From positions 99,650 to 163,649 of the forward strand of contig CAYQOX010000003.1 of NCBI GenBank assembly GCA_964419335.1: a stretch of 64,000 nucleotides of DNA, given 5' to 3'. Positions 1-9,316 of this stretch are shown one piece after another. Each line of letters opens with the position of its first letter. Positions within the stretch are counted from its first letter, which is position 1. A program made the position numbers and the translations under genes. The stretch comes from CAYQOX01 sp964419335 (GTDB taxonomy: Bacteria > Hinthialibacterota > Hinthialibacteria > Hinthialibacterales > Hinthialibacteraceae). The notes under the pieces are model-generated. The model made no database searches. It saw only the letters and a program-made list of their open reading frames with translations, and had not been told where the DNA came from.

Positions 1-311
1 TGCCTGTCAAATCCATCGCTGGTTTAACCTCTGCCACAAGACTCAATTCTTTCTGGTGCCCTCACTCCTTACTTCTCACTCTGTTATACTGTTACTATTA
101 AACTATTAAAGTCCAAGATTGAGGCATACTAGAAAGCCTTAACTATAGAACGAATTCCAAAAGTTAAGGAAGGCGCAAGCCATCATTCCTTCAGCGAATT
201 AATCATTGTCGGAAGTGAAAAGTGATGATAATAGCAAGAACAAACATCGAATTTTGAGGCTTTCTTGTTTGTAAATATAAACTTTCAGTAAATTACGGTT
301 TTAATTTCATC
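1..311. other. intergenic, no gene seen
   Basis: This AT-rich stretch at the left edge has no convincing reading frame on either strand and no RNA gene that I recognise. It ends at the start of the NPCBM-type protein and probably holds its promoter, but no hexamer pair stands out. A gene ending just left of the window cannot be excluded. Confidence 0.5.
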
Positions 312-869
312 ATGAATGAACATTCGTCTCAACAACAAGAAGAAAGATCTTCCTCCCGCAATGAGTGGACTCCCTCGCGAGTGGCTGCGGTGATACTCTT
401 CGCAATTTTTTGTGCAGTTCTGGTTTGGAATGCGTATTCACCGGAAGATATTTATTATGGAGATTTAAAATTCGAAGTGGACAAAAGTGAGGAATATGAA
501 CCGCGGGTGGATCAATCGCTCTTTGAGAAAACAATCCAAATCGGAGAGACTTATTATCCCAAAGGAATTTCGACATTTGGCAATTCGGAAATATCTTTGC
601 GCTTTGTTCCTGAAACCCATTCTTATTTTACCGCCGAAATTGGCATTGATGCCGAGATGGGTGAGGACAGCCCCGCTTCAGTTGTTTTTACCGTAATGAG
701 TGATGGAACCGTTTTATACCAGAGCCCAGTAATGAGAGCCGGAATGGCACCGCGTTTGGTCTATGTTCCTATCCGGGGGCGTCGTACGGTAATATTGAAA
801 ACCTCGGATGCGGGAGACGGAAATGAAGATGATTATGCGCATTGGGCGGTCGCTCGTTTTGTGAAATGA
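312..869 (+). CDS. membrane-anchored NPCBM/NEW2-domain protein
   Basis: This 185-residue protein has a charged N-terminus, one hydrophobic segment at about residues 24-41, and an extracytoplasmic beta-rich domain from about 60 to 184. The domain has the look of the NPCBM/NEW2 carbohydrate-binding module: a YPKGISTFGNS start, a middle VVFTVMSDGTVLYQS strand, and a final strand ending in HWAVARF. NPCBM modules are usually appended to glycoside hydrolases; here the module stands alone on a membrane anchor with no catalytic domain. Binding to surface or environmental glycans is an inference. The ATG at 312 has no strong Shine-Dalgarno. The lipase-like gene follows after 28 bases on the same strand, so the two may be co-transcribed. 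Confidence 0.7.
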   Translation: MNEHSSQQQEERSSSRNEWTPSRVAAVILFAIFCAVLVWNAYSPEDIYYGDLKFEVDKSEEYEPRVDQSLFEKTIQIGETYYPKGISTFGNSEISLRFVPETHSYFTAEIGIDAEMGEDSPASVVFTVMSDGTVLYQSPVMRAGMAPRLVYVPIRGRRTVILKTSDAGDGNEDDYAHWAVARFVK

Positions 870-897
870 TGAATCATGTGAGATGTAAAGCGAACTT

Positions 898-1704
898 ATG
901 AAACCTGTGTTTCTTGTCCATGGTTTTTTGGGATATCGATCATTCCTGCTTTGGAAGATATTTCCAGGTGTGGTGGAACACTTTCAAAAAGAGGGAATAC
1001 CAACCTATCAACCTCTCATTCATCCTACCGCTTCTATTCAAACACGTTCACAAGAACTGTTTAAAATAATTGAGCAAACTCTTGGTACGGAGGAACCTTA
1101 TCATATGATCGGACACAGCATGGGGGGAATAGATGCCCGTTATTTAGCTTCTCCCCAAGGCTTAGATCAAGGACATCGAATCATGACGATTACTACTCTC
1201 TCGAGTCCCCATCGAGGGTCTTGTTATGCAGAAATATTTCCTCCCTTTGTACTCCGGATGGTATCTCTGATTTCCAAAGCCTTGAGTTATCTTCCCTGGG
1301 AGCAAGAATCCCGGCGTATGTTTCGATTGGTGGGAGAAAATAATTGGGCTGGTTTGAATCAATTGCAGCCGGATTCTATGAACAATGTATTTAATAAGCA
1401 GATCATTGACCATCCTCAGGTTCGCTATTTTTCTTATGCAGGATGTTTAGAGTATATGAATTCGATCTTTAGCAGTTTTCCTCGAGCGATACCCTGGCGG
1501 AAGGTTTATCGACGGGAAGGGGATAATGACAGTCTGGTCTCGGTTCAATCTGCCCAATGGGGAGAATTTAAAGGGATCGTTCATGCGGATCATGGAGAAA
1601 TCGTGGGGCTGCGGATCTTTCCTTGGAGTCAATTGAAATTCGATTTCATATCGTTCCTGAGCGGGATTATGGAGGAACTTGCCAAGGTGGAGCGAAAGGA
1701 TTGA
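898..1704 (+). CDS. alpha/beta-hydrolase, triacylglycerol lipase-like
   Basis: This 268-residue protein has the order of a bacterial lipase of the alpha/beta-hydrolase fold. It starts with an oxyanion-hole HG in VFLVHGFLGYR (residues 4-14). The nucleophile elbow GHSMGG lies at 72-77 with Ser74 as nucleophile. A likely acid Asp is in EGDNDSLVS near 209-211, and the likely catalytic His is in HADHGEIVG near 232. The substrate is not visible; family members hydrolyse acylglycerols or other esters. No signal peptide is seen, so it is probably cytoplasmic or exported by other means. It runs convergently into hemC, with only 18 bases between the two stop codons and no clear terminator there. Confidence 0.8.
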   Translation: MKPVFLVHGFLGYRSFLLWKIFPGVVEHFQKEGIPTYQPLIHPTASIQTRSQELFKIIEQTLGTEEPYHMIGHSMGGIDARYLASPQGLDQGHRIMTITTLSSPHRGSCYAEIFPPFVLRMVSLISKALSYLPWEQESRRMFRLVGENNWAGLNQLQPDSMNNVFNKQIIDHPQVRYFSYAGCLEYMNSIFSSFPRAIPWRKVYRREGDNDSLVSVQSAQWGEFKGIVHADHGEIVGLRIFPWSQLKFDFISFLSGIMEELAKVERKD

Positions 1705-1722
1705 TCATCATTTTCTCTTCAT

Positions 1723-2667
1723 TTATTTTTTCTCCTCATTTTCTTTCAATGCTTGAATAATTTCCTCACCGCCATCAGTGAGGATTTTTTCGGCGACTTC
1801 GCGCCCTAAGGTTTCGGGATCATTTGTATCCCCTTCTTGAAGATGGCGAATGCATTGGCGCCCATCTAACGAAGCCACCAGACCATGGAGGCGTAGGGTT
1901 GAATTGATTTGTTCGGCATAAGCCGCCATGGGGACTTGGCATCCACCTTCGAGCACGGCGAGAAAGGAACGTTCGGCGAGGATGCCAGCCGCGGTTTTTT
2001 CATCATGGATGCGATGAAGTATTTCACGGGAGGTGAGGTCTTGACTGCGCGCTTCAATGGCCAACGCGCCTTGAGCAGGAGCGGGAAGCATCTCTTCAGG
2101 TTGGAGAATACCTGCGATTTGCTCTTCCCAGCCCATGCGACGGATACCCGCCATCGCCATAATCAATCCATCCCAATTCGACTCGAAGTATTTATGCAGA
2201 CGTGTATTTACATTCCCGCGAATGTCGACAACCTTCGCATCAGGACGAAGGGCGAGAATTTGCGCTTTTCTACGTAAACTCCCCGTGGCAAGCGTGGGAT
2301 TTTCGGGTAAATCACTCAAGGTGGAAGATCCGTTGGAAAAAAGCGCGTCAAAGGGGTTATCACGCTCGGGGATACATACGATTTCCAACCCCTCGGGCAG
2401 CACGGTGGGAAGATCCTTAAAACTATGCACCGCGAAATCAATCTCCTTGTCCATGAGGGCTTGTTCAATTTCTTTAGTAAAGATACCTTTGCCGCCGATT
2501 TGCACCAGGGGTTTATCGAGAATTTTATCTCCACTCGTTTGGATTTCTACAATATCGACTTGTATCTCAGGGCAATTTTCATGAAGCAAAGATTGTACCC
2601 GTTTAGCTTGCCACATAGCCAAAGGACTGCCGCGGGTACCGAGTTTTAAAGTTATTTTATCATTCAT
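1723..2667 (-). CDS. hemC: hydroxymethylbilane synthase (porphobilinogen deaminase)
   Basis: This enzyme joins four porphobilinogen units into hydroxymethylbilane in tetrapyrrole synthesis. The 314-residue length is normal. The N-terminal LKLGTRGSPLAMWQA motif, the ALMDKEIDFAVHSFKDLP segment and the dipyrromethane-cofactor loop VLEGGCQVPMAAYA, with its anchoring Cys, are all present. It is the last gene of the minus-strand haem operon, and its start overlaps the end of hemH by 8 bases, which implies coupled translation. No uroporphyrinogen synthase (hemD) or hemB follows, so those steps must be encoded elsewhere. Confidence 0.97.
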   Translation of the reverse strand: MNDKITLKLGTRGSPLAMWQAKRVQSLLHENCPEIQVDIVEIQTSGDKILDKPLVQIGGKGIFTKEIEQALMDKEIDFAVHSFKDLPTVLPEGLEIVCIPERDNPFDALFSNGSSTLSDLPENPTLATGSLRRKAQILALRPDAKVVDIRGNVNTRLHKYFESNWDGLIMAMAGIRRMGWEEQIAGILQPEEMLPAPAQGALAIEARSQDLTSREILHRIHDEKTAAGILAERSFLAVLEGGCQVPMAAYAEQINSTLRLHGLVASLDGRQCIRHLQEGDTNDPETLGREVAEKILTDGGEEIIQALKENEEKK

Positions 2668-3661
2668 GATGGGGTTCTGTTTTGCCCGCCGTACGGATAA
2701 TGCGTTTGGCTAAAAAATCCATGAACGCGGGATCGTCATTGATGCAATCGAGATGATGATACGATTCGATGCCTAAATCTTCAAAAACGGCTTTTCCTTC
2801 AAGCTGGGATTCCGCATTATCGGCCAGAAAACCATAGGGGAAGTAGACAAATTGCTCGATACCATCTTCGAGCATTATTTTTATTGCATCTTCCAAGGTC
2901 GGGGAAGTCCATTCTCCGCCGACGCGATGGTTGAGCCAACCAATGCTCGTTTTTTTGAATAAAGGCGCTAATCTTGCTTCCAATCGTTGATAGAGAGAAT
3001 AGGTGTCTTGATAACCGGTATCTTTAATTCCTCTTGGTGGAGTTATCACTGTGCCATGACAGCCCAATAGTAATCCCTGTTTCTTTGTTTTTTGTTCATC
3101 GAGATTACATTCTTCAAGTTTTCTCTTGACATATTGAGTCATTAAATCAGCGAGTTCTTCGAGACAGGGGCGGAATAAAACATAGCGTACAGGGGGAAGC
3201 GAATCGTTATGATGGGCTTGAAATTTTTTATAATCCAAAAGTGAAATCTCAGCAGTGAAGGCGGAATAAGGGACATAAAGGGGAACCATCACCAGGCGAC
3301 TGCCGCCATTTATTTGCAATTGATTTAGATAATTTTCGAAATAGGGAGGGCGGAATTCATAAACCGTATGAATTCGCCAGTCGATGTCATTCTTTTCTTG
3401 CTGTAATAAACGGCGAATCTTTTGGGTCTGTAGTTCGGTAATGGGTTCGAGGGGAGAACGATAATTGGTTTGCTTCCAATCTCGCATACGCTGCCATCCA
3501 CGGTAGGCGCCAATAAAAGGAACCGCGACTTTTGGGATGGGAGCGACACGCCGGGTGAGTTTATAAAGAATACGGTTGGAATAAAACCAATGTTCGATAA
3601 ACGAGGGTGTTTTGGGTTCGCCATAAGAGAGCATGACTACATCAATACGCATGGGAAACAC
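2660..3661 (-). CDS. hemH: ferrochelatase
   Basis: Ferrochelatase inserts Fe(2+) into protoporphyrin IX, or into coproporphyrin III in the coproporphyrin-dependent route. The 333-residue protein begins with RIDVVMLSYGEP. It keeps a conserved His in LLGCHGTVITPPRG, the NHRVGGEWTSPTLEDAI segment, and a C-terminal FPYGFLADNAESQLE that corresponds to the family's P-x-GF-x-D-x-x-E motif. Several positions differ from the textbook family, so it is a divergent member. Two starts are possible: GTG at 3661, with GGAGG four bases upstream, or ATG at 3652. It lies 15 bases after hemY and overlaps hemC. Confidence 0.92.
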   Translation of the reverse strand: MFPMRIDVVMLSYGEPKTPSFIEHWFYSNRILYKLTRRVAPIPKVAVPFIGAYRGWQRMRDWKQTNYRSPLEPITELQTQKIRRLLQQEKNDIDWRIHTVYEFRPPYFENYLNQLQINGGSRLVMVPLYVPYSAFTAEISLLDYKKFQAHHNDSLPPVRYVLFRPCLEELADLMTQYVKRKLEECNLDEQKTKKQGLLLGCHGTVITPPRGIKDTGYQDTYSLYQRLEARLAPLFKKTSIGWLNHRVGGEWTSPTLEDAIKIMLEDGIEQFVYFPYGFLADNAESQLEGKAVFEDLGIESYHHLDCINDDPAFMDFLAKRIIRTAGKTEPHHE

Positions 3662-3676
3662 AAGGCCTCCTAGTTT

Positions 3677-5059
3677 TTATGCTTCGATTCGACTTCGGAC
3701 TTCATTCGCGGTTTTTCTTGCGTTACGAATGCAGTCGTTGAAAGAGACTCCGTCAAAATAATTTCCGGTCAAAAACAAATTGGGATAGTTTTGTAGTTCA
3801 TTTTGAATTATTTCAGTTTGGTTAACGTGACCAATTGGATATTGAGGAATGGCTTTTTCCCAGCGAACCAGTTTTTCATACGTTGGGTCTCCGTGAATTT
3901 CGAGGACATGTTGGAGATCGTTCTTGCATTGCTGTTTGATCTCATCATCTGAGAGATCATAAACCGCGGGGTCAAGTCCACCGCCGATAAAGACGCTAAA
4001 ACACCGTGTCCCAGCGGGAGCTCGTCGAGCGAATAAACTGGAATTAAATATACTACCTAAAATACGGATGTCTTGGTTCCTCGGTGAGAGAAATCCAAAT
4101 CCCTCACAAGCGTTCTCGATTTCGTCTTTCTTGTAGCCTAGTCCCATGAGGCATAGCCGGTTATAGGGAATCGTTGAGCCATACTGGCAGGATTCGGGTA
4201 AAAGTTCAGAAACCATGTGGGGAAGAGCATAAGCGGGAGTCGCAAGAACGAGCATGTCGAATTCGATGGGGTCTTCTTGGACCCGATTGATCCGGAAGCC
4301 CTTTTCTGTTTTTTCGATTTTCTGAACGTCATTATTCAACCATACGCGGTCACCCAAAGCCTGGGCTAAGGCTTGAGTCATAGTTTCCATTCCATCTACG
4401 AAAGAGCATAGGTTTTTCGCGCGTGGTTTTTTCTCCTCTTCTTGGGAGTTTTTCTTTTTCTTGCGGAACATGCGTTTAATCATGCCGCCGATCAGGCTTC
4501 CATGTTGGCGTTCTAGGTCATACATTAACGGGAAAGTTCCCCGCAGGCTTAGTTTCTCCGGGTCTCCTGCGTAAACACCCGATACAAAGGGAGTGACCGC
4601 GTGATCCAGGATTTCATTGCCCAATCGTCGGCGAATGAAACTGGCGAGGCTTTCATCTTCTTTGGAGCGGTTGGCAGAACGAAAGGGTTCGGTAAACAAG
4701 CGGCGTTTGGCTTTTTTGGAAAAGATTTCGGTTTTAAACAGTCCCCCGGGCCCGGTCGGCACTTCATGCAGTTTGCCATTTAAATAGATATATCTAGGGT
4801 TTCCGCGCAGGGATTGTTTTAATAATTCATTATCCAAATTCAATTCGTAACATAAATCCAAAGTGTCGGGAGCGTTGTCAAGAAAAGAATTGGGTCCTTG
4901 TTCGAAAAGATAACCGTTCTCCCGTGCGGTTTGAATCACCCCACCGGTACGTGAGTTCTTTTCTAATAGCCAAACATTGATATCGAGTTCTTTCAGCCAA
5001 AAAGCGGTCGCCAAACCAGATATTCCACCACCAATCACACATACACTTTTTTGCGTCAT
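3677..5059 (-). CDS. hemY: protoporphyrinogen/coproporphyrinogen oxidase, HemY type
   Basis: This 460-residue flavoprotein carries the FAD-binding VCVIGGGISGLATAFWL motif at its N-terminus and a C-terminal FLTGNYFDGVSFNDCIRNA segment typical of the HemG/HemY oxidase family. The family oxidises protoporphyrinogen IX or coproporphyrinogen III with oxygen. Because an oxygen-independent coproporphyrinogen oxidase (hemN) sits next to it, the protoporphyrin route is the simplest reading. A Lys/Glu-rich insertion occurs around residues 195-215. It lies between hemN (59-base gap) and hemH (15-base gap) in one transcription unit. Confidence 0.92.
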   Translation of the reverse strand: MTQKSVCVIGGGISGLATAFWLKELDINVWLLEKNSRTGGVIQTARENGYLFEQGPNSFLDNAPDTLDLCYELNLDNELLKQSLRGNPRYIYLNGKLHEVPTGPGGLFKTEIFSKKAKRRLFTEPFRSANRSKEDESLASFIRRRLGNEILDHAVTPFVSGVYAGDPEKLSLRGTFPLMYDLERQHGSLIGGMIKRMFRKKKKNSQEEEKKPRAKNLCSFVDGMETMTQALAQALGDRVWLNNDVQKIEKTEKGFRINRVQEDPIEFDMLVLATPAYALPHMVSELLPESCQYGSTIPYNRLCLMGLGYKKDEIENACEGFGFLSPRNQDIRILGSIFNSSLFARRAPAGTRCFSVFIGGGLDPAVYDLSDDEIKQQCKNDLQHVLEIHGDPTYEKLVRWEKAIPQYPIGHVNQTEIIQNELQNYPNLFLTGNYFDGVSFNDCIRNARKTANEVRSRIEA

Positions 5060-5118
5060 GTTTGCTTATACCATGCCGTTTCTAATAAAAATTATTTTAT
5101 TTTAATTAATATTTGTAA

Positions 5119-6531
5119 TTACAGTGTGCGCGAAAACAAGGGCGAGGACTCTTTTTTCTTACGCTTTTGGGCAAGATACCAATCAAACACCATCGCGATG
5201 GGTCGAATAATTACTTGACCCAGGTCGGTTACACGAATTTCCTGCGACATATCAGGTTCGATAAGTGAATCGCGTATGAAGGGTTCTAATGCTGAAATTT
5301 CTTCAGAAAAATATTCTGTAAAGGATTCTCCCCATTCTCTTTCGAAGCGTTCGAAAGAGACTCGGAGATTGCACATTAATTCCATGATCACCCAACGGCG
5401 CATGCGGTCATCCTTGGTCAATTCGATTCCGCGTTCAATCGGCAAATGACCGCTTTCCACGATATCTGTATAAGTTTTTAATTTTTTTATGTTTTGAGTG
5501 TAAATGGTAGGTAGGCTGCTAATAGCGGAGGTTCCGAAAGAATAGAGATCCGCGCCTGCGCGTGTCGTAAATCCCATAAAATTTCGTTGCAGGGTTCCTT
5601 CTTTTTGGGCTAAGGTTAATTCATCATGGGGCTTGGCGAAATGATCCATTCCCACATAAACATAGCCTTCATCCAAGAAACGTTGAATCGCTTGTTTGAA
5701 AATCGCCACCCGCAAATCCGCATCCGGCAGCCAATCTTCTTCGATTTTACGTTGATGCGGTACTTTGGCGGGCAAGTGAGCGTAGTTATACAACGCGATT
5801 CGATCGGGATTCATTCTGCAAATGATGTTTAACGTATCCCTGAATGTATTTAATGTCTGATGGGGTAAGCCATAGACTAAATCTACATTAACGCTTCGAA
5901 AACCAAGTTCACGGCTTTTCTCCACAAATTGGCATGTTTGCTCAGGTTCTTGCATGCGGTTAATGGCGGCTTGGGTTTCTTCAAAGAAATCTTCCACGCC
6001 GAGCGAAATACGATTGAATCCATGGTCACGGAGTACGTGCAAATGCTCAGGGTGGGTAACTCGCGAATCGACTTCAATGGATTTTTCGGCTTTGTCACTG
6101 AAGCGGAAAATATTTTGATAGTGTTCTAGTAGTTTATCCAGCGAAGCTGGGGAGAGCGTGGTGGGTGTGCCGCCTCCCAGATGCCATTGATTTACGCGTC
6201 GCTCAGGGGCAATTCTCTCAGCGATGAGTTCGGCTTCTTTGGATACCGTGTCGACGTACTTGTCTACCACGTCTTCTCGCCGCGTGATAATCACGTTGCA
6301 CGCGCAGTAAAAACAGCGTTTCTTACAGAATGGAACGTGGATGTAGAGAGACAGTGGTTTTTGAGAATCTGGGGGATTGGTGGCATCGATATGCTTCCAA
6401 TACTGTTTTTCACCAACCGCTTCGCTCCATTCCGGCGCGGTGGGATAACTGGTATAACGAGGTCCACGAAGTGTATATTTTTCAATCAGTTCGGGATCGA
6501 TAATAGGTCCTGAAGTTGAGAGTCGGTTCAT
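5119..6531 (-). CDS. hemN: oxygen-independent coproporphyrinogen III oxidase
   Basis: HemN is a radical SAM enzyme that decarboxylates coproporphyrinogen III to protoporphyrinogen IX without oxygen. The 470-residue protein starts with the family's EKYTLRGPRYTSYPTAP segment. It has the CxxxCxxCxC cluster motif in PFCKKRCFYCAC (Cys69, 73, 76, 78) and the WHLGGGTPTTLS SAM-binding segment. The presence of true N-terminal HemN features separates it from the HemW look-alikes. Its start overlaps the hemE stop by four bases (ATGA), indicating translational coupling. With HemY alongside, the cell can make haem through one oxygen-free and one oxidative step. Confidence 0.96.
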   Translation of the reverse strand: MNRLSTSGPIIDPELIEKYTLRGPRYTSYPTAPEWSEAVGEKQYWKHIDATNPPDSQKPLSLYIHVPFCKKRCFYCACNVIITRREDVVDKYVDTVSKEAELIAERIAPERRVNQWHLGGGTPTTLSPASLDKLLEHYQNIFRFSDKAEKSIEVDSRVTHPEHLHVLRDHGFNRISLGVEDFFEETQAAINRMQEPEQTCQFVEKSRELGFRSVNVDLVYGLPHQTLNTFRDTLNIICRMNPDRIALYNYAHLPAKVPHQRKIEEDWLPDADLRVAIFKQAIQRFLDEGYVYVGMDHFAKPHDELTLAQKEGTLQRNFMGFTTRAGADLYSFGTSAISSLPTIYTQNIKKLKTYTDIVESGHLPIERGIELTKDDRMRRWVIMELMCNLRVSFERFEREWGESFTEYFSEEISALEPFIRDSLIEPDMSQEIRVTDLGQVIIRPIAMVFDWYLAQKRKKKESSPLFSRTL

Positions 6532-7580
6532 AATTCTTGTATCGCTTTCACAACAGCTTTCGCGCTATCGACTGGAGTTCCGGGTAAAATCCCATGACCA
6601 AGATTGAATATGTGACCGGACGGGCGGTCGAAATTGCGTAACAGGGTTCGGACATGTTCTTCTACCACCTCTGGAGAAGCGTAAAGTAGTGTTGGATCTA
6701 AATTTCCTTGTAATACCGTATCCTCTCCTACCATTTTTTCCACCTCCCATAGGGGAGTAATCCAGTCTACGCTCAGCACTTTTGCCCCTGTTTGCTTCAT
6801 CTCATGCAAAAAGGGAGAAGAGCCTTTTACGTATAGAATAACCGGTATTTCTTGAGATTGGATGGCGTCGACAATTTGTTTTTGGTAGGGCATGGCCAGT
6901 TCGCAGTATTCAGGCCGTGGTAAGGTGCCTGCCCAGGTATCGAAAATCTGTACCGCGTCTGCCCCCGCATCGATTTGGACTTTCAGATAATCGATTACAG
7001 TTTCGGTGATGGTATCTAGTAAAGCTTTCAGTGCGTCGGTTTTTCCAAATACGGCCTCTTTAATATTGCGCAGGGTTTTGCTCATATGGCCTTCGATAAG
7101 ATAGGTGGCCATGGTAAAGGGGGCACCTGCAAAGCCGAGGATGGGTACCTCTTCGCCAACGCGCTTACGGATATCCTGGATGGTGTTATAGACAGGCGGG
7201 GTTTGGTCAAACTTTGCCCGAGGAACTTTACGAATCTCTTCTTCGTTGCGAATTCTCGGTTCAATGGAAGGGCCGCCATCTCCGTATTGGACTTTAAAGC
7301 CCATATCATCGAAAGGGATGAGAATATCATTAAAAGTAATGATTGCGTCTATATCAAGAATATCCAAAGGCTGGATCGAGACATCCGCGGCCACTGAGGG
7401 AGTACGGCACATCTCTTGGAAGGTGTATTCTTGTTTCACGGCTTGATATTCAGGGAGATACCGACCCGCTTGCCGCATCATCCACACAGGGGGACGATCA
7501 ACGGGTTGAAAATGAAGGGCTTTGAGAAAACGTTCTTTGCGGGTTAACGAGGATGTCACTTGAGATGATTGTATGTTCAT
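6528..7580 (-). CDS. hemE: uroporphyrinogen decarboxylase
   Basis: HemE removes the four acetate carboxyls of uroporphyrinogen III to give coproporphyrinogen III in the cytoplasm. The 350-residue protein shows the signature PVWMMRQAGRYLPEY (residues 31-45) and the second signature GFAGAPFTMATYLIEG. It keeps an active-site Asp in TFNDILIPFDDMG and a C-terminal FNLGHGILPGTPVD. Length and motifs are ordinary for the family. It is the second gene of the haem operon, 26 bases after hemA. Confidence 0.97.
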   Translation of the reverse strand: MNIQSSQVTSSLTRKERFLKALHFQPVDRPPVWMMRQAGRYLPEYQAVKQEYTFQEMCRTPSVAADVSIQPLDILDIDAIITFNDILIPFDDMGFKVQYGDGGPSIEPRIRNEEEIRKVPRAKFDQTPPVYNTIQDIRKRVGEEVPILGFAGAPFTMATYLIEGHMSKTLRNIKEAVFGKTDALKALLDTITETVIDYLKVQIDAGADAVQIFDTWAGTLPRPEYCELAMPYQKQIVDAIQSQEIPVILYVKGSSPFLHEMKQTGAKVLSVDWITPLWEVEKMVGEDTVLQGNLDPTLLYASPEVVEEHVRTLLRNFDRPSGHIFNLGHGILPGTPVDSAKAVVKAIQEL

Positions 7581-7606
7581 AGAAGTTCTTTCCTGCTGAA
7601 ATGAAT

Positions 7607-8917
7607 TTAGTTTGGATCTTGCGTACGCGCGCCAATTTCTAAGGCAAAAAGTTCAGAAAGACATTCGTACATATTGGGACAAGTTCTCGCTGTCCGGTGT
7701 TGACGTAGATTACGCCGTGGCATAAGGATCATGCGTTCGGCTAACTTTTTCATCTTGGTTTCAATGATTTCTTTCTGTCGGGGAGTGAGGTCTGGAAGTT
7801 CTTCGAAAATTTCGGTGATTTCTTCTTCATAAACCGATTTGGCATAACGCCCCATCATGGCCGCGATCGAATCAACATGGAGGGGCATTGGCCAAGGGCC
7901 AATGCGGTCGAGTTCTTCCTCGACGATCTCTTGGGCTCGAGTAAATTGTTCTGTACGTTTTTGCTCGTTCTGCAGGGCTTGATGGCGAAGATCTTCGAGG
8001 TCAATCCGGGTGACCTCTTCCACTTCCCCCGTGCGGGGATCGATATCGGCAGGGAGGGCGATATCGATTAAAAGGCGTTGTTTCTTTTCGTAGGAAGCAG
8101 CCAATTGGATTTGTTCTTTGCGGATTAAGGGCTCAGGGGAAGCCGTCACACTGATGATGACATCGGATTCAATCATGAGGCGATTTAGTTCATCCAAACC
8201 GTAGACATAGCCTCCGGTGTCATTCGCTAAAGCGATGCTATTTTCTGGACTTCGGTTTGCGATGCGAAGTTCTTTCACACCGCTATCTTGCAAATACTTG
8301 GCGGTCAGTCGTCCCATTTTTCCGGCACCGATGACGGTGGCTACCTTCTCGTGTAAGGATCCATAAAAATCGGTAGCATATTCTACCGCGAGGGCGGCAA
8401 TGGAGAGGCGTCCCTTACCCAGACCCGTCTCGTTGCGTACTCTTTTTGCGGTGGAAAAGGCATTTTGAAATAAGGTATGGAAGGTTTTTCCCACCGTGCC
8501 CATTTTTTGAGCCGTGTGATAGGCCTCTTTTACTTGTCCCATGATTTGTGCATCGCCGATGACCATGGATTCCAAGCCGGATGTGATTTTGAGAAGGTGT
8601 TCTACGCTTTCTGCATCCACGATCACATTGAGTGCCGGACTTAGTTGTTCCAGTGAGATGCCACTTTCGTTTGAGAGAGCGTGAGCAATCGCATGGGCAG
8701 AATCTTTAACGGAATGAACTCCTGCATATATCTCTGTGCGATTACAGGTGCATAAGCCCGCGATTTCTGCCACGCTTTCTTCATGGAACAGATTTTTAAC
8801 CAAGGTATTCAATTGATCCTGGGTAAATGTAAACTGCTGAAGTTGTTCAAGTGATATGGTCTTATGATTTAACGTAACGACGAGAAAGTATTTCGGAGCA
8901 TTCTGAAGATTAGACAT
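7607..8917 (-). CDS. hemA: glutamyl-tRNA reductase
   Basis: This enzyme reduces Glu-tRNA(Glu) to glutamate-1-semialdehyde, the first committed step of the C5 haem pathway. The catalytic Cys is in GLCTCNRTEIYA near residue 58. The NADPH-binding segment is VIGAGKMGRLTAKYL and the dimerisation region is at the C-terminus. I chose the ATG at 8917 (MSNLQNAPKYF). A TTG at 8932 would add five residues, but an AAGGA abuts it with no spacing. It leads the operon and sets the route to haem as the glutamate pathway. The glutamate-1-semialdehyde aminomutase (hemL) is not in the window. Confidence 0.96.
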   Translation of the reverse strand: MSNLQNAPKYFLVVTLNHKTISLEQLQQFTFTQDQLNTLVKNLFHEESVAEIAGLCTCNRTEIYAGVHSVKDSAHAIAHALSNESGISLEQLSPALNVIVDAESVEHLLKITSGLESMVIGDAQIMGQVKEAYHTAQKMGTVGKTFHTLFQNAFSTAKRVRNETGLGKGRLSIAALAVEYATDFYGSLHEKVATVIGAGKMGRLTAKYLQDSGVKELRIANRSPENSIALANDTGGYVYGLDELNRLMIESDVIISVTASPEPLIRKEQIQLAASYEKKQRLLIDIALPADIDPRTGEVEEVTRIDLEDLRHQALQNEQKRTEQFTRAQEIVEEELDRIGPWPMPLHVDSIAAMMGRYAKSVYEEEITEIFEELPDLTPRQKEIIETKMKKLAERMILMPRRNLRQHRTARTCPNMYECLSELFALEIGARTQDPN

Positions 8918-9180
8918 AATACCTGGATGCAATCCTTGTTCAGATTTTGATTTAAGGAGATGGTACGCAAACTTTGTGCTAATCTAAACAAAACGAATCG
9001 TTAAAGTGAAAAGTTTAATAAATATCTGAAATAAAAGACTTAATTAAATGTAAGATTATAAACTTATTCTTTTATTTAATACTGGGTATAACAAGATTGT
9101 CGCACCTGCCTGGCTGGATAGTCGCGGCATTTTTGTATGTATCCTTCAACCAGAGGGGTTTGTTTCAACGGAGATCATCA

Positions 9181-9231
9181 ATGAATTTTATCCTAAAAAA
9201 GAAAAAATCCAATCTCAAAAAGGCTAAATAG
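9181..9231 (+). CDS. possible 16-residue basic peptide
   Basis: This very short frame (MNFILKKKKSNLKKAK) starts at ATG 9181, with GGAG at 9170-9173 giving seven-base spacing, and ends in TAG. The Lys-rich composition would suit a nucleic-acid or membrane-binding peptide, but AT-rich DNA gives such peptides by chance. It overlaps a longer start-less frame in another phase. I have no family match; treat it as a candidate only. Confidence 0.15.
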   Translation: MNFILKKKKSNLKKAK

Positions 9232-9287
9232 AAATATAGGAATAGATCGTTTTTTTATTGGCTATTGATGAAATCATCTATTTTACA

Positions 9288-9316
9288 TTGTTACAACGTT
9301 TCATTTCGACTAAAAT
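9288..9316 (+). promoter_or_regulatory. sigma70-type promoter for the NuoI-like gene
   Basis: TTGTTA at 9288-9293 and TAAAAT at 9311-9316 are separated by exactly 17 bases, close to the sigma70 consensus. The predicted transcript would begin near 9323 and give a leader of about 57 bases before ATG 9380. Confidence 0.5.

Noticed and set aside
9054..9226. 57-codon open frame with a protein-like sequence
   Set aside because: It has no usable start codon and begins directly after a stop, so it is not reported as a gene; a remnant is possible.
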